This document shows, one piece after another, positions 12,292-26,752 of a DNA stretch of 64,000 nt. Each line of letters begins with the position of its first letter. Position 1 is the stretch's first letter. Origin of the DNA: Coffea arabica (taxonomy: Eukaryota > Streptophyta > Magnoliopsida > Gentianales > Rubiaceae); NCBI RefSeq assembly GCF_036785885.1, contig NC_092317.1, positions 64,501-128,500 of the forward strand. Reading direction: 5' to 3'. Below the pieces are notes generated by a model that saw only the letters and a program-made list of their open reading frames with translations, was not told the origin of the DNA and did no database searches. The translations under genes and the position numbers were made by a program.

Positions 12292-15200
12292 ATGGAAATG
12301 AAGAAGAAGAAGTTGGTTACGAGAGGAGAGCTATTAGACCGATGGAGGGGTATCGAAGAAGAAGACGATGATGAGCAGGGTCAAGACCTTCACAAGCGTG
12401 GCCGTCTCCGCCAACTCAAACAAGCATGGTCTGTTTCTTTTTCTATCTTCCTCTTTTCTTTTTTCTCTATAATCCGGGGTTTGAGTCTTCTTTGTTGTGA
12501 AATTCGTCCACGGGATTTTGTTAACATCGAAAACATCATCATTCTTTCTGTTTTTTCCCCCCTTGTCTTTCTGGGCTTTGGGGTGACACTTGGTGTCTTA
12601 TACTGCCGCCAACCCTCTGCTAGAACACGTAAATCAAATTATGAACAAGCTCACCCTCCTATTGGAGCAAGTGTAATATTAGCCTAATCACAAAGCACAG
12701 TGAAATACACCCCCACACCCGTGACCTGCCTGCAAGCACATTTTGACACCCGTGCACCGACTCAAAATAAACATGGCCAGTTCAAGCAGGAAGGTTCTCC
12801 GTTACACCGTGGCTAGCCAATTGCATCCTTCTTAGAGAGTGATCACTAGCTTCCTACTTGCACTTTTGATGTGTGAAATGAGGGGTCTTATGCTTCGATG
12901 TCGTGACTAGCTTCCTTCTGCTTTGAAGGTTGTTGGTCCATTTCCTCGTTGTAGTTCCTCCTCAATCGTCTCATTTAATTTTTAATGTAGCTTATTTGGT
13001 TTTGTTTGTCTATCTGAATAAGTAGTTAGTTATGTACGCAGAAGTGGTTATTTTGTCTTGTTTCGTCTAAGTTATCTGTTCATGATTTTTTTTATTCAGG
13101 TTTTCTGATGCATTCAACTTTTTAATTGGCTTGCCGGACGACAATCATATTTGGTGCAGCTCTTGGGATTTGATGGGACCTCTTCTGGAGACTTTCTATA
13201 ATTATTCTATAGATGAGCCTCATGGTTCGCCTCTTAAGATTTTGTGGACTAGGATTTCTGAAGAAATGCGACATTGCACTCAATGCATCTGTCAGCACCA
13301 TCGCACCCAGGATATGTATAATATGGATTATGATCCCAGTTCCATTGGACCTCTTCTGGAAGTAGTCCGTACTCTTGATGAAGAAAGAATAAGTAAAAAT
13401 CTGAAAGAGATTAATGCAAAAGTAGCTCGGGGGGAGTTGGATCCAGCATGTACTAATGCTGAAGTTGTTTGTGTGATGTTTGAGGTGCTTTGGATACCTT
13501 TTCCAATACTTATATGTCAATCTCTCTCTCTCTCTCCAACAGTGTGTAATACTATTATCTGATGTGGTTTTATTGGTCTTTATTTGCTTTCTCCACGCTG
13601 ATGTTGAAATGCCTCGCTGCATTTGACATAGTTAACCACTTGCCCACTGCTGAAGAAAGTGGAACAAATATCTATATTTTGTTGCTTGCTGGATTCCTGT
13701 TTCAGAGTGTCATGATAATGGAGTGGCTGAGATTGCTAGGAATAACCTGGAGTGGGACTAGGTTGATGAGATTAATAATTATTTCCTTCAGATGATCCAT
13801 CCATTTCCTTAAAAATAAAACTACCTTGCTGAAGACAGATAGATATTTGAATTTCACTTGGGCAGAAATGGCCTCAAAACAGGGAATTGGTTGAGTTGGT
13901 GACATCTTCGTTCTGAATTCCTGAGCTTAGGGAAGGCTAGAGAGAAAGGATTGGCTTTTTAATGAAAATCATTATATAAATGAACCAAAAAGGTGGGATA
14001 AGAATGAAGGCAGAACCATAGGAGAGCAGAAAAATTTTAATTCTTACAGGACTATGCCTAACACAACTCCCTCTTGTAACAACCGAAATAAAATTTTCCA
14101 GTGGTTTATATCTTGATAGGTCTAAATTCTTTTCCAGTGGCTTATATCTTGATATGAGGCTTGCATTTGATGATGACTTAACATTAAGGTGGCAACATCT
14201 GTAGTGGAAAGAACACCAAACTATAATTAAGGTTGGTTATACTATTAAAGAATCTGAATTGTGTGTGTAAATTTGTTTTGAATATTGTGAGTGAACAATT
14301 ACATGGATTTTTGATAAGGTAGTCTGCTTAAGTCTTAACAAATCCAATATTTAGTGACGATTGAGCATTTGGATCTATAACTAGTAGTGTTTTTTCTTTG
14401 TAAAACTGAAAGAAATTAGGCTTTGGTTCTTGATACCCTACTGGACTCTTATTGTATCTGCCACATTATACAACAGAATTTTGTATAACTATTTTAGGGA
14501 TAGGGTTGGAAAACCTCTGGAGTATTTGGCTGCTGAATGTATAATTAGGTATGATTATGGAAAAGAGTCCAGAAATTGCTTGAAAAACATGTAATGGAGT
14601 TTAATTATTATTAAAATGCCTGAATACAGAATTGTGTATGATGGACTTTAACTTGCTCAAAATGCCTGAATGCACCTTGAATCTGCATAAAGGGTCTAAG
14701 AGGTGATTTAATTCTTTCCTAGTGATCATTATGTAGTCTCATGGAACTAGCTTTGGTCTAGCTAACAAGCCTCCTGTTATGGTATACAGCTGTACTAGCT
14801 TGATTCTTCAACTTCTTTTTTGTTTCTCCTTTTTACACCCTTTCAATTGCCTTAAATGCCATCCTATACTGTTACTGTGGCTCTCATTTTTATCGCTTTT
14901 GTTAGTTATAGGTGCTTTGGGGTGTAAATGAAAATGCTTTTTTTTTTTTTAATAACTTTTGTAACTATATGGTGATACATCATATCTTGGTTGATATTTT
15001 ATTGAGGGTGTGCTTCATCCTCTACTCTGCTGTGCATTGTCATGGTTTGTTGGGTCACTGTGTATATGTTTTTGATTTGATATAAATATGTTTGTTGAGC
15101 TGCAGGTTTTGATGTTTCCCTTCTTGTTGGATGATCAATCTTTGGCTACTGAATTTGAAAAGTTCATTGAAGCAATTGATAGCTCTCACGAACTGACATT

Positions 15201-18200
15201 GGCCGGACATCAGCAGTATCCAGTAAGAACTTCCCCTCACTTCTACTAACCTTCAGTCTTTGATTGAGAGCTTCAGATATTCTTAATGATGTTCTCAATT
15301 CTTTGCTTAGGGAGTTTATGCATTACTTTTCCTTAAAAGCAGAAGAGCACGTTCTATTGGTTTTCGGCTGGCTGCACAAATGGGTAATGTAAGGTACTCT
15401 TCTAATCTTATTTTATGGTGGCATTTAGCTGGAAAAGTTGAAACATAATGTTTTTGATATTGTTGATCTTGCAACTGCTCTTTGGTTTAAGGGGTTGTTA
15501 TGGTAGTTACCTTGTAGTGATTTGGTGGACGCAACCTTATTGGCGGAGGCTGAATATGGTTCATTCTTCTTACCATTTTTCAGATGATCCAATGAACTAT
15601 CCTGAAACTATGGCATAGATTTGCCTTGTTATCCCTTTTGGCTTGAGTGGTTCTAAGTGAATAGTAAGCATAAAATTTGCCTTGGGAATTTATAAATGCT
15701 CCTAATGGTTCTACACAGTTTTACTGTTGGTAATATAATTTGCTTTAGATATGCCAAGCACTTGTTTTTGTGGCCCAGTGATCAAAGATTCTGGCTTTAT
15801 TGCTAATTGTTTATTTGCATGGATTTTGATAAGTTTTTATTCTATGCTGTGAAGGAGATCAGCTGACTTGGATCCTCTGCAGCCTTTGCTGAAGAAATGT
15901 GTTAGTCTTCTGGAGACTGAAATAGTGCCATCAGCTACTGAGACTTCTAGACCTAGGGTGCAGCTGGACCGAATAACTGTATGGCTCGGGATTAAAGCAT
16001 TGTAGGAAGCAGTTGCTTTAATTCTCAATGCTAAGTTCTATTCTTTTTTTAACTTTTCTGCTTATAGTTCCTTTCTTTTTGGGTGTTTTGAAGGCTTGGG
16101 TTCTTAGAACCTCCAGCATTTGAGGAAGGGATATTAGATCGCTACCCTGTTTTTTTGAGTATCGTACTTAACCAAATTAGTGATGATCTTGAATTTTCTC
16201 ACGCTGTTAATTGCCTGAGGCTGCTTTTCCAAATGCTTGGTAAGGGTCCTCTAGTGCATTGTTCTCTTGGAAAGGCATTAGATTTTCTATTACTTTAGCT
16301 GATATTTGACCATTTTGTTGTGCTAAGGATGTAAGCTTTGGTGGAGATCAACATTGTCTCCAAGTGTTATGTGTAATACATTGCTAGGTCAATGTTTTCA
16401 TACTCGTAATGAGAAAAGCCACAAAGAAATTTTTGATCTTTTCCAGCCTTTTTTGCAGGTATGTCTGAACTTTTTTTGTCCTGATGGTTTCAAGTTCACC
16501 ACCAGGGTGTTCTTTTCTCTTTATTATCTTCCTGAGTTTCTTTATGTTGTATTAGTAATGCTGCTACTAATGTGTGTCTATCCAGTCTCTAGAAGCTTTA
16601 CAAGATGGAGAGCATGAAATGCAACGGAGGCATCTTCTTTACTTCCTTTTGCATCAAGTGACCGTGAGTAGTAACTTCAGTGTACTGATGCGAAAAAAGG
16701 CTTGTCAGGTTAATTCCTGCCTCTGCAATGGCTAAAGAAAACTGCATACTTACTTTCATTTTTACTTTTATAGCAAATTCAGCCTTTTTTATGAGGTTTC
16801 TCTGTTTGTGCAAGATTGCTCTTCTCATTGTTCACCGAGGTTACAAGATTAACCCACCTTGCCCACCTTATGAATGTGTGCACATGTGGTATGTGCTACA
16901 ACTCTCTGTCAATATTTTAGATGTGTTGGCTATGGAAGTCTGCAAGATCATTCTTCTTTGATGAAAGTTGCCTAATTTAACTTCTATAATCAAAATTTCT
17001 GCATAAGTTCTAGTAGGGCTCCAGTGTATATCTGATGATGTCAATGACCGGATTTGAGGGTTTTTGCATTTCCTGATAAGCAGGTCTATGTATACAAACC
17101 AAACAGCTTAGAAAGCAGAAACTAAGGTTCGGAACATGGAAAAGTAAATTTACTTGAATATGGGTAACTTTTATATAAAACTAGTAGTTGTTTATGTGAT
17201 AAAATATTTCTTAGCTTGTACTTGGCCATGTAGTTTGAATTATTTTGTCTAAAAATCGTGCATATCTTAGCCTTGTATAAATGAATTATTGTGTATGTAA
17301 CTATATTTTTAGGTCTCAAGCTTTTTGCTAAATTCAAAGAAGAAAATGACTTTGTCTTCGCTGGATTTTATAATTACGTTTTGAAAAATAAACATGTGTT
17401 TTACTTCTCACATACCTTGTAGCTTTATGGATGTTTAAGATTAGCTACACTTTTTTAAAGTTTATGATGAATATAAACAAAAATTGGTCTTCAAATCTCC
17501 GAGGCTGATAAGCAGGATTTATGTTTCACTGTCTTTGTGTACTTCATTTACCTCTCTAGTGTTCTTGGAGTTTTTTCACTTTGAGATCTTGGATCAGGTG
17601 ATCCTATATATATCCTTGTGTTTGCTGGTGATATGGCTGTATTGATTTGTAAGTCCTTTTGTTTCAATCATCCAGGTGCCCTTCTCTTGTCTCTTCTTTG
17701 AAGGATTCATCCCTTCATATCTCACTGAGACAACCAGCCTTGGATCTTATTCAAACAGTTGTAATTTCTGATGCTTCTGCTTTGGTTGCCACAATTTTGA
17801 ACAATCATTTGCTTTCATGTAACGAAAAAGTTGTGCCTGTTGAGGCTAATGATGAAAATGACAACAATGAAGAGCTCCTTATTGGTGAAGATATTGAAGA
17901 GAAGGACACAAGTTGTTGGAATGAATTCCATCTGCAGATGAAAAATACTACACTGACATATACGGAGTGGCTGTGCATTCCAATGCTATGGTTTGATGTT
18001 CTAGTTGGAATTGATCCTTTGATCCTTCCGGTATCATTTTCCAAAGCTGTTTTTTGGGCTCTATCTCGTTTCTCTATGGTAGAGGCAGAGTATAGCATCC
18101 GAATGTCAGTTTCAATAGGGGATTTGCTGACAACCTGTGCTTCAGAAATTTCTCATCTTTTTGGATGGAAGATCCCTTCTGGTTCTGACGATGGTGGAGA

Positions 18201-21200
18201 TAGAGCAGAGTCCAAAAACTCCATTGGTGTCTCAAAAATGTATATTCCTCTCATAAGGACATTTAGGAGGTAAGTTGCTTCTCTTTTTTTTTTTTTGGGC
18301 TGAGTGTAACTCCTTGTAGTTGATTATGATTTTGAATCATGATTACCTGCATCTATTTGGGAAAAGGAACAGAAAACAACACAATTTTTTCTTTTTCTTT
18401 TGAGTGGATTGCAGGTTGGCTTCCCACTATATTTTCAGAATGGAGCAAAGTGAACTGAAGAAGCAGTGGACTTGGGAGCCAGGGATGGCTGATAGTCTGA
18501 TTCTTTTTCTTGTTGATCCAAATGATGTACTAATTTACATTTAAAAAAGAAATTCTCTAGTTTTGGGCAAATTAATGAAGTCATAGTTGCTTGGTCTTGT
18601 TTATTTTACTTATACTTCCTCACTCTTTCTTCCCCTTTTCCGTGTATATCATGTTCTTCTAACGGTCAAATCTGAACTCTTTTCTTTTTGGTCCAGAATG
18701 ACAGACAAGTGAGTAGGCTTATCCTTGAGCAATTTTCAGGCGAAAAAGGCCTTACTTCTGGTCTGCGGTTTCTCTGTTCGAGCCAATCTTCATTGGCAGC
18801 CATCTTTCTGGGGTTGAGACATGCCCTGAAACTGGTAATGTCCGGTACTGAACCGAATTAATTTCTTTTCTTTGCCGTTTCATGAATAACTATATTTTGG
18901 CAGTATGAGACTAGAGTATGTTTCACGAGTTAATAAGGAACTTTTTTTGGATATTTGTTTGGAGCATTTTTGGCTATTTTACCTTTCGATCAGTATCATC
19001 GTGATCAAAACTGTAGTAGTGTAATCTCATTAGAAAAGAGTTTGATTCATTATGCAAGTCAGCTTACGTGCACAAAATGGTGTTTTTAGAGCTGTAATTG
19101 ACACTGATTCATGGTCTTGTTCCTCTGTTCTCCAAATTTCTCTTCTATATTACATGCATTAGATGTTCTTAGAAGTTCAGTTAACATTTATTAGTGGTCT
19201 CATTCCTCTGTTCTATCCGCATTTTTAAAAATTTTTCCATTGGAAATATTGTTCTGGTTACAAATTCTGTACTATGATCCAACATTATTTCCAGGTTCAC
19301 TTGGATGCTGTGTTACTGAACTTTCAAATGCTGCACCATTTCTTCTTTGTGCTATGCAAATTAATTAAAGAAGGAAATTCATGTAGAGATCCAATTGCTG
19401 GGGGTTCTCGAGGAGTTTTAAATGTTCCACAGTTTTCTTCCCGAGGTGGATTTTTAAGGCAGCCTGTAATTAATCTGAGAAAGGACGACCTAAATTCATC
19501 TGTTGTCAATTCTACAGCCTGGGAGAAATTCTGTTGCTCAATATCAGAAATGGCATGGCCATCTGTGAAGAAGTGTTTGGCTGAAGGCAAGGCATTCAAA
19601 GATGATAAAATATCTCAGGTAAAGAAACTTGTAATAATTCTTTGTCTTTGAGTATCGTACGCTTAGTTGCAGTGGGCATCTCTATGCATTCATCTATTCC
19701 TTCACAGAGCATGCAAGTTTGAACTGTATGTTATTGTTCTCTCCATATTACGCCTGACTTAATATCAAATGATGATTTGATAAATACACTAGGGATCTTG
19801 TTAGGAATTTTCGCACTACAATAGCTGTTTAATGCATGGATACATCTCTGAGCTGTCTTAGTCAAACAGTAATGCTAACACTTGATTTGCCAGTGCATTG
19901 ACCTGTCAGTGTTGTTGCTTTGGTGGTTATATTTTACTCAGTGTCGCTTGTCGTTCAAGTGCTCTTAATGACCTTTTTGAGTTAATACTGACCGTAATTG
20001 GTGGTATGCCTCGCGCATGATGACCTGCCTTGGTTTCTCATGTTGGTACTTTACCTTCTTCTGGAAGCATACTAAAACACCCAAGAGTCCTTCCCCAAAT
20101 AATTTTTTCTTGAAACACTGAAAAACAGAAAAATCCCAGATTGCTTGACGTACCAGTTGGGCGTTGTGGAAGATTATTCGTTTGTCATAGCACTTTATTT
20201 CTTTGTCATTTGATTCACAGTTAACTAGCATTCTAAGTTTTTGGTTTCAGATGACAAGTGTCCGTCTACTTGAGATCCTTCCTATTATATTTGGCGAACT
20301 TTATCCAAATTCAGGCCTCACAATGAAAGTTATAACTGACATGAAGTGGCTTCATGATTTCATGGATTGGGGTAGGTCATCACTTGCTGTGGTGGCTAGA
20401 TACTGGAAACAAGCTCTAGTTTCTTTGCTGGGTGTGCTTAAGAAGTCATGCAGTCAAAATACTGCTTGTGCAATTAGGGCTGTGGAGAGGCTCATGTCAT
20501 CAGGTGAAATATTTTGTTTTTATTTCCTTCTTGCCTCAATTTCACTTGCAATACGAGCAGACTCATGCATGTGCATTGCAGATAATGTTGCAATGGATGA
20601 AATGAATGATCAAGTCACATGCCTCTCTCTTTCATTGGTGGATGACGGTTCTTCTGCATTAAATAAATCAAACATGAAACCCAAATCAATATTCTCTGAA
20701 GAGCTATTGCACGGGCAAAATTGTTTGCTTGAAAATGTGAAATTGTTATCCCCGAATGCTGTAGAAGAACATCTGACAGGCTTGGATGGATTAATTGGTA
20801 GAGAGAGGGATAATGTGATAATTCTTCTGGATGATGATGAAAAACCAGCAATTTCTGCTGTTGAGAAGATTCAATCTTATCTTGGGTTGACTCAAGATAG
20901 TTTTGATAATAAGGCTTTTTCTTCTGTTCCTATGGAAAGAACTTTGCATTGTAATGAAGAAAATAATTCTGCGACTGGTTGTTTGGGATATTCATCAGAA
21001 ACTCTTTGCGAAGGAAGTATAGAGGGTTTTTCACCTATCATTCAGAAGCTGGAGATGGATAAAACTGAAGGCAGAGAGTGGCCTGCACCTGACTTGATGT
21101 TTAAGTCCATAGAGAGTAAGGAAAAAGAGATGAGCCCTAAACACAATAAGAATTACTTTTGTCCTACAGAAAATGTATCTGACTTAAAGTCATCGGATGA

Positions 21201-24200
21201 AAGTGTAGATTCAGGGGGAACTGGTTCTTCCAAGTCTCAACTTGGTTGGAAAATGAAAGCACCAGTTGGTACAAGTAATATCTTTAACAGCAACAGCAAG
21301 GACCACAAAAGCGATGACAAAGTTCTAGAAAAAAGTCATCTAGTCACAAACAAGGTATTACATCATGATAGAGAAGATGATTCATGGGATTTTTCTTTTT
21401 TCAAGTCAGCAAGGCCTCACAAATCACTGTTATCCAAACCAAGCAACCCTGGTGCTAAACGACAAGTCATTCAACTCAACTTACCCATGCAAAACAGGTC
21501 TGGGAGCTGGAGGCTGAATCTTGAAAAGGGAAGATTTAAGGCTCCCAGGCTTGATGATTGGTATAAATCAATTCTAGAGTTGGATTACTTTGTGACAGTT
21601 GGATTAGCATCAGAAGACAAAGGTGGGAATAGGAAGTTTGGCAAATTGAAGGAGGTCCCTGTTTGTTTTAAATCACCTGATGAATATGTTGAAATTTTTC
21701 GTCCACTAGTACTAGAAGAATTTAAGGCACAGCTTCACAGTTCTTTTCAGGAGATGACTTCTGTAGATGAGATGTGTTATGGAGGTATTTCTGTGCTGTC
21801 TGTTGAGCGAATTGATGATTTTCATATGGTTCGCTGTGTCCATGATGACGCTGAATCCTCGGGTTCTAGGAGCTTCTTGGAGAAGGATCTCATATTGCTT
21901 ACTAGGCAACCATTGCCACGTTCTTCCCATGGGGACATTCACATGGTCGGGAAGGTAGGTATCTGCATGTCTGCATCTTTTGCAAAATGATTTTTTGTTT
22001 AGTCATATGAGTTTAGTTTTCAGTGCCCATAGGAATGGATGACGTTTAATACTTCTTCTTTCTTTCAATTCATTTATCCACATGGTTTTTGGGTTTCTTT
22101 AGCGGCTGTAAATATGCTAAAAATTTTATTTTCTCTCTACAAGTGCAGTGGTAACTTTGTCTCAGTTCAAGCTTAGGTAGCTGACGGTGTTAGTTTGACT
22201 GCAGATTTTTCAGTTTGTTAGATTTCTCCTGGAATCTCATTGGATCTAACAATAAAATTTGAAATATCCACATTGGGCTTGTTTAGATACAAGTTTTATT
22301 TGCAAAAAATTTTGGCTTGCATAACAAACAAATTTTCTAATCGCCTTTTTATATTGTCAACCATCTCTTCGTCCCACATACATCACATCATTAAAAAATG
22401 CTACAGTATCATTCCAAATAATATATTTTGAAATAATCGCTTATTCAAACACACCCATTGTATTTTGCTTTGCATTTCTAGATAATTGTTTTCACCTTGG
22501 TGATATTTTTGTGCTTAGGTTGAGAAGCGTGAAATAGACATTAAAAGAAGATCAAGTGTCTTAGTTCTCAGACTGTATCTGCAAAATGGATCTTCTCGTC
22601 TTAATCGAGCTAGAAAGTTTCTTGTTGAACGAAGTAAATGGTGCATTAGTCACATTATGAGCATTACACCTCAACTCCGAGAATTCCAAGCATTGTCATC
22701 ATTAAGAGAAATTCCTTTGCTTCCTGTTATCTTGAATCCAGCCTGTCATACTGGTGTTAATAATTCTAGAAGAGAAAATCTTGGCAGATTGTCTCAGCCT
22801 TTGCAGCAGGTTTTAAGGTCCTCATATAATGGCTCTCAACTGCAAGCTATCTCTGCTGCTATTGGATCATTTGATTTGAAAAAGGATTTTGAAGTGTCCC
22901 TTGTACAGGGTCCACCAGGTCTGTTTACTCCTCTTATATTATTCTGTTTTAATTTCTTTTTTTCCCTGTTCTGTTGTTTCTTTAATATGCAATTTTTTTG
23001 TAATTTGTATGTTTTGCTGATTTTGTGTCATTTGTATGTTTTACTGATAGGGACTGGTAAGACCAGAACAATTTTGGGAATTGTGAGTGGTTTGCTAGCA
23101 TTTTCCCAGACTAGGGATAAGAAAAGAACGGGAAGTCGGGATCCATATCGTACGACTAGCTCTGACATGCATTCCAGATCACAGATCAATCAGTCTGCTG
23201 CGATTGCAAGGGCATGGCAGGATGCAGCATTGGCCAAGCAACTACATGAAGAGGAAGACAGGAGCACCAAGTCCTCTGGCAGTTGCAGTAGAGGACGGAT
23301 TCTCATCTGTGCTCAATCCAATGCTGCAGTTGATGAGTTAGTGTCTAGAATATCAACTGAAGGGCTTTATGGTTGTGATGGACTGATATATAAACCATAT
23401 CTTGTTAGAGTTGGCAATATCAAGACTGTTCATCCGAATTCACTGCCTTACTTTATTGACACACTTGTTGATCAGCGTGTGGTTGAGGAGACTGCGAATG
23501 ATGGAAAGACTGAGATTGGTGTGGACTCAGTCTCAGTTCTTCGTTCTAATCTGGAGAGTTTAGTTGATCAAATCAGATTTTATGAAGCCAAGCGTGCGAA
23601 CTTGGTGGGTAGAGATCCAGATACAAGAAGACAATTAGAAGGGAGTGTTAAAGGTGATGACTTGAAGGAACCAATTGATACAGAAATTGAAGCAAAGCTG
23701 AAAAGATTGTATGAGAAAAAGAAAGCATTCTATAAAGATCTTTCCCATGCACAAGCTCAGGAGAAAAAGGCCAGTGAAGAAAGCAAAGCTCGTAAACAGA
23801 AGTTGCGAAGGGCTATATTGAAAGAAGCTGAAGTTGTCGTGACTACACTGAGTGGCTGTGGTGGAGATCTTTATGGGGTTTGTGCTGAATCTATCTTGAG
23901 CCATAAGTTCAGCAGTTCAACAGAAAGCACCCTATTTGATGCTGTTGTAGTAGATGAAGCAGCACAAGTATTTTGCTTTCTTTTTCATTTGTTATTGCCC
24001 TATTTTTATCCGTTCTCTCTGTTGTTTGTTCTTTGGTTTAAATGGTTCTTCTGGTATGTTTTTCTTGTGCTTTTGATTCATAGATTTCTGCTGTAGGCCC
24101 TTGAACCTGCTACATTGATTCCTCTTCAGCTGTTAAAGTCAAAGGGAACCAGATGTATAATGGTAAATGCTAGGGAAAGAATGTGTAATTGTCACTATAC

Positions 24201-26752
24201 CATGAGAAATGCTATTGAATAGTCTCTCTTTCTTGAAGGTTGGTGATCCCAAACAGCTTCCTGCTACAGTTCTTTCTAACATTGCCAGCAAATATTTATA
24301 TCAGTGTAGCATGTTTGAACGTTTGCAACGTGCTGGTCATCCTGTTGTCATGCTTACCCAACAGGTAGTCTTTAAGTGTTATCATCCTGTTTGAATGGTA
24401 AACTGAAATTTGTATGAAAGGAAATGTATTCTATTAGAGTGTCACATACAGTGATTTACATATAGTATTTGATGCGCTGAGTCAAGCTGTTACAGCTTAA
24501 AAGCTGGGAGCTTGTAAGGATATTCCTGAATCAAATGCAGCTTAGAAAATGGTCCTCAAATATTGTGAATCCAGTGAGGCCCCATTTTCTCTCATTTTTC
24601 ATTTGTGGCCCAGGTACATAACCAAGGACCGAAAAAGGAAAAATTCGATAATATCTATAGAAAATTGAGACACATACCTTGCAAGCTTTTTCAATGACAG
24701 AATCTAATAAGACAATATCTGCAGAACTATTTGCATTTAAGAGTAAAGCTAAGGAGTGAATGAATAATTGAATGCAGCACCTAGTGTTTGGGAATCTAAC
24801 TGTAAAGGAGCTTGCCTTTGACAAATTCAGTTGACTTAAACAGAGATTGGACATACTAAATCAGAAAGTACATTGAAGTTAGAAATTAGAAAAGGTCCTG
24901 ATGAATACAGTTTAGAATATTAGTTGCTCATTCTGTGATTGCTCTTTTTGATCCATTGTCATTGTTGGGCTACTATCCATGAATATTGGTGTTATGCTCT
25001 TGCCAGTATATCTATGTATGAGATATCCAACATATTCTGAATATGTCAGTATAGGATGCACCCGGAGATATGTCGCTTTCCTTCGTTGCACTTCTATGAT
25101 GGGAAGTTGAAAAACGGCGACCAGATGTCCAGCAAAGCTGCAGTCTTCCATGAGACTGAGGGCCTTGGCCCTTACATGTTCTTTGATGTCGTTGATGGAC
25201 AGGAAAGTCATGGTAAGAACACTGGTTCGCTATCCCTCTACAATGAATGTGAGGCTGATGCTGCTGTTGAAGTACTAAGACATTTTAAGAAGAGGTATGC
25301 CTTCTCCATCTTAAATTGATCAATTGCCATATGATTCTCTTGTGATAAGTGGGGGGTTTTTGCCTAGGTACCCATTGGAATTTGTCGGTGGAAGGATTGG
25401 TGTAATAACTCCATACAAGCGTCAACTTTCTGTTTTGCGTTCACGATTTTCCAGTGCATTTGGTTCTTCTATTTCAGCTGAAATGGAGTTTAATACAGTT
25501 GATGGTTTTCAAGGTCGAGAGGTTGACATCTTGGTACTTTCCACGGTTAGAGCAGCTGAACATCAGGCATCCAGATCTAGTTCTAGCAGTATTGGATTCG
25601 TTGCTGATGTTAGACGCATGAATGTTGCTCTCACAAGGGCCAAATTTTCCTTGTGGATTTTGGGAAATGCAAGAACGTTGCAGACAAATGAGAACTGGGC
25701 TTCTCTCCTGAAGGATGCTAAAGAAAGAAATTTGGTAACACAAGTTAGAAGACCATACAACAATCTTATCTTCAATTCAGCTTCACATGAAATTCCTCCC
25801 GACGAAGGTCCTGGGAATCATTTGAGGCAGCTGCAGCACGTCAATAAGGTAAAAGCAACTGCCAAGCATGCTGATGTGCAAAACACAAGGGCCAAAGATA
25901 TATCTGAAAGAAGAGAAAATACATTATGAGTGAAGCACCTGTTGATGCTGTGACAGGTGAAATTGAGCATGTTGTACCCTCTGTAAAAACCGTTGCACAA
26001 AGCAAAATAAGAGTCACGAACAAAAATAATTCTCCGTTGGTAAAGGATTTTGCATCTGTTTTTGTTGAAAATAGCGAGGGCCAAATATGCGAGGGTTTGA
26101 AGCCTTCCATTGATGGAAGTCAAGCCGGGAATGAGGGAACTTCTGGTAAAAGGACTAGCGCAATGAAAATTAAGAGTACGGAACTCAATTCACCAGATGG
26201 AAATATGGGTGGAAATTCAAGCAATGACCAAGAGCATTTGGAGAAAGTGAAATGTGAGAATCGTAGACATTTGAAACGTCAAGCATCCCGAAGGTGTTTA
26301 GATCCTTCCAAGCATCAGAGAAGTTCGCTGATGATGGACACTGGCGTAACATCTCCTGAAGGAAGCCTAAGTGGAGACAGAGGTTACGTTGACAAAGCTT
26401 CAGGTCAAGTAGAATTGCCTAATGATACAATTTTGAAAAGAAAACAACAACGTGATGCTGTTGATGCTCTTCTTTCTTCTGCTCTTATATCTTCAAAGAA
26501 GCCCGAATCCTCAGCAAAATCTGTGCCCGTTAGGACGCTTTCCTCAACTAGTGTTGAAGGTGGTGTAATCCGAACCCGAAAATTGGGAAAAGGTAAAGAC
26601 CTAGTCACTTGTCTTCAATTATTTTGTTGCCACAATTGATTTCCTTCCCTTGATAATGGCTTGCTCAATCCCCAGCCCCACATAAAGATACTCATATTCC
26701 AGCCACGTCCCCCACAATTTCAAGGAAAGAAGAAATACTTGATGAAAGATAG
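12292..26752 (+). CDS. SEN1/UPF1-like superfamily 1 helicase (large plant form)
   Basis: Predicted nuclear ATP-dependent RNA/DNA helicase of the SEN1/UPF1 group (SF1B), a family linked to transcription termination and R-loop removal. Exons: 12292-12428, 13100-13484, 15106-15222, 15311-15393, 15855-16001, 16094-16239, 16328-16458, 16586-16708, 16815-16888, 17676-18269, 18415-18526, 18697-18834, 19295-19618, 20251-20503, 20582-21954, 22519-22918, 23051-23967, 24097-24162, 24239-24364, 25050-25294, 25368-25929. Phases agree throughout, giving 2150 aa to TGA at 25927-25929. Motifs: Walker A GPPGTGKT (~1512), CAQSNAAVDEL, DEAAQ (~1818), GDPKQLP, YRMHPE, VDGFQGREVD (~2005) and VALTRAK. The ~1,500-residue N-terminal part matches plant homologues such as Arabidopsis At1g16800, from recall. 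After the stop, frame 0 continues as a credible C-terminus from 25926 to 26592 and on to TAG at 26750-26752. A possible 3' UTR intron follows (about 26815-26899). Confidence 0.85.
22275..22456. mobile_element. 182-bp MITE in a helicase intron
   Basis: The left end GGGCTTGTTTAGATA pairs with the reverse complement of the right end, GGGTGTGTTTGAATAA. ATT lies on both sides (22272-22274, 22457-22459). The element sits inside intron 21955-22518. The ends look Tourist/PIF-Harbinger-like, but ATT is not that superfamily's usual TWA target, so the class is tentative. The inner text (CACATACATCACATCA) recurs near 36713-36725 as CACATACATCACGTCA. Confidence 0.6.

Noticed and set aside
13562..13795. 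77-codon plus-strand frame in helicase intron 2
   Set aside because: It lies between exons 13100-13484 and 15106-15222, which join cleanly. No domain, and no suitable splice phase to act as an extra exon.
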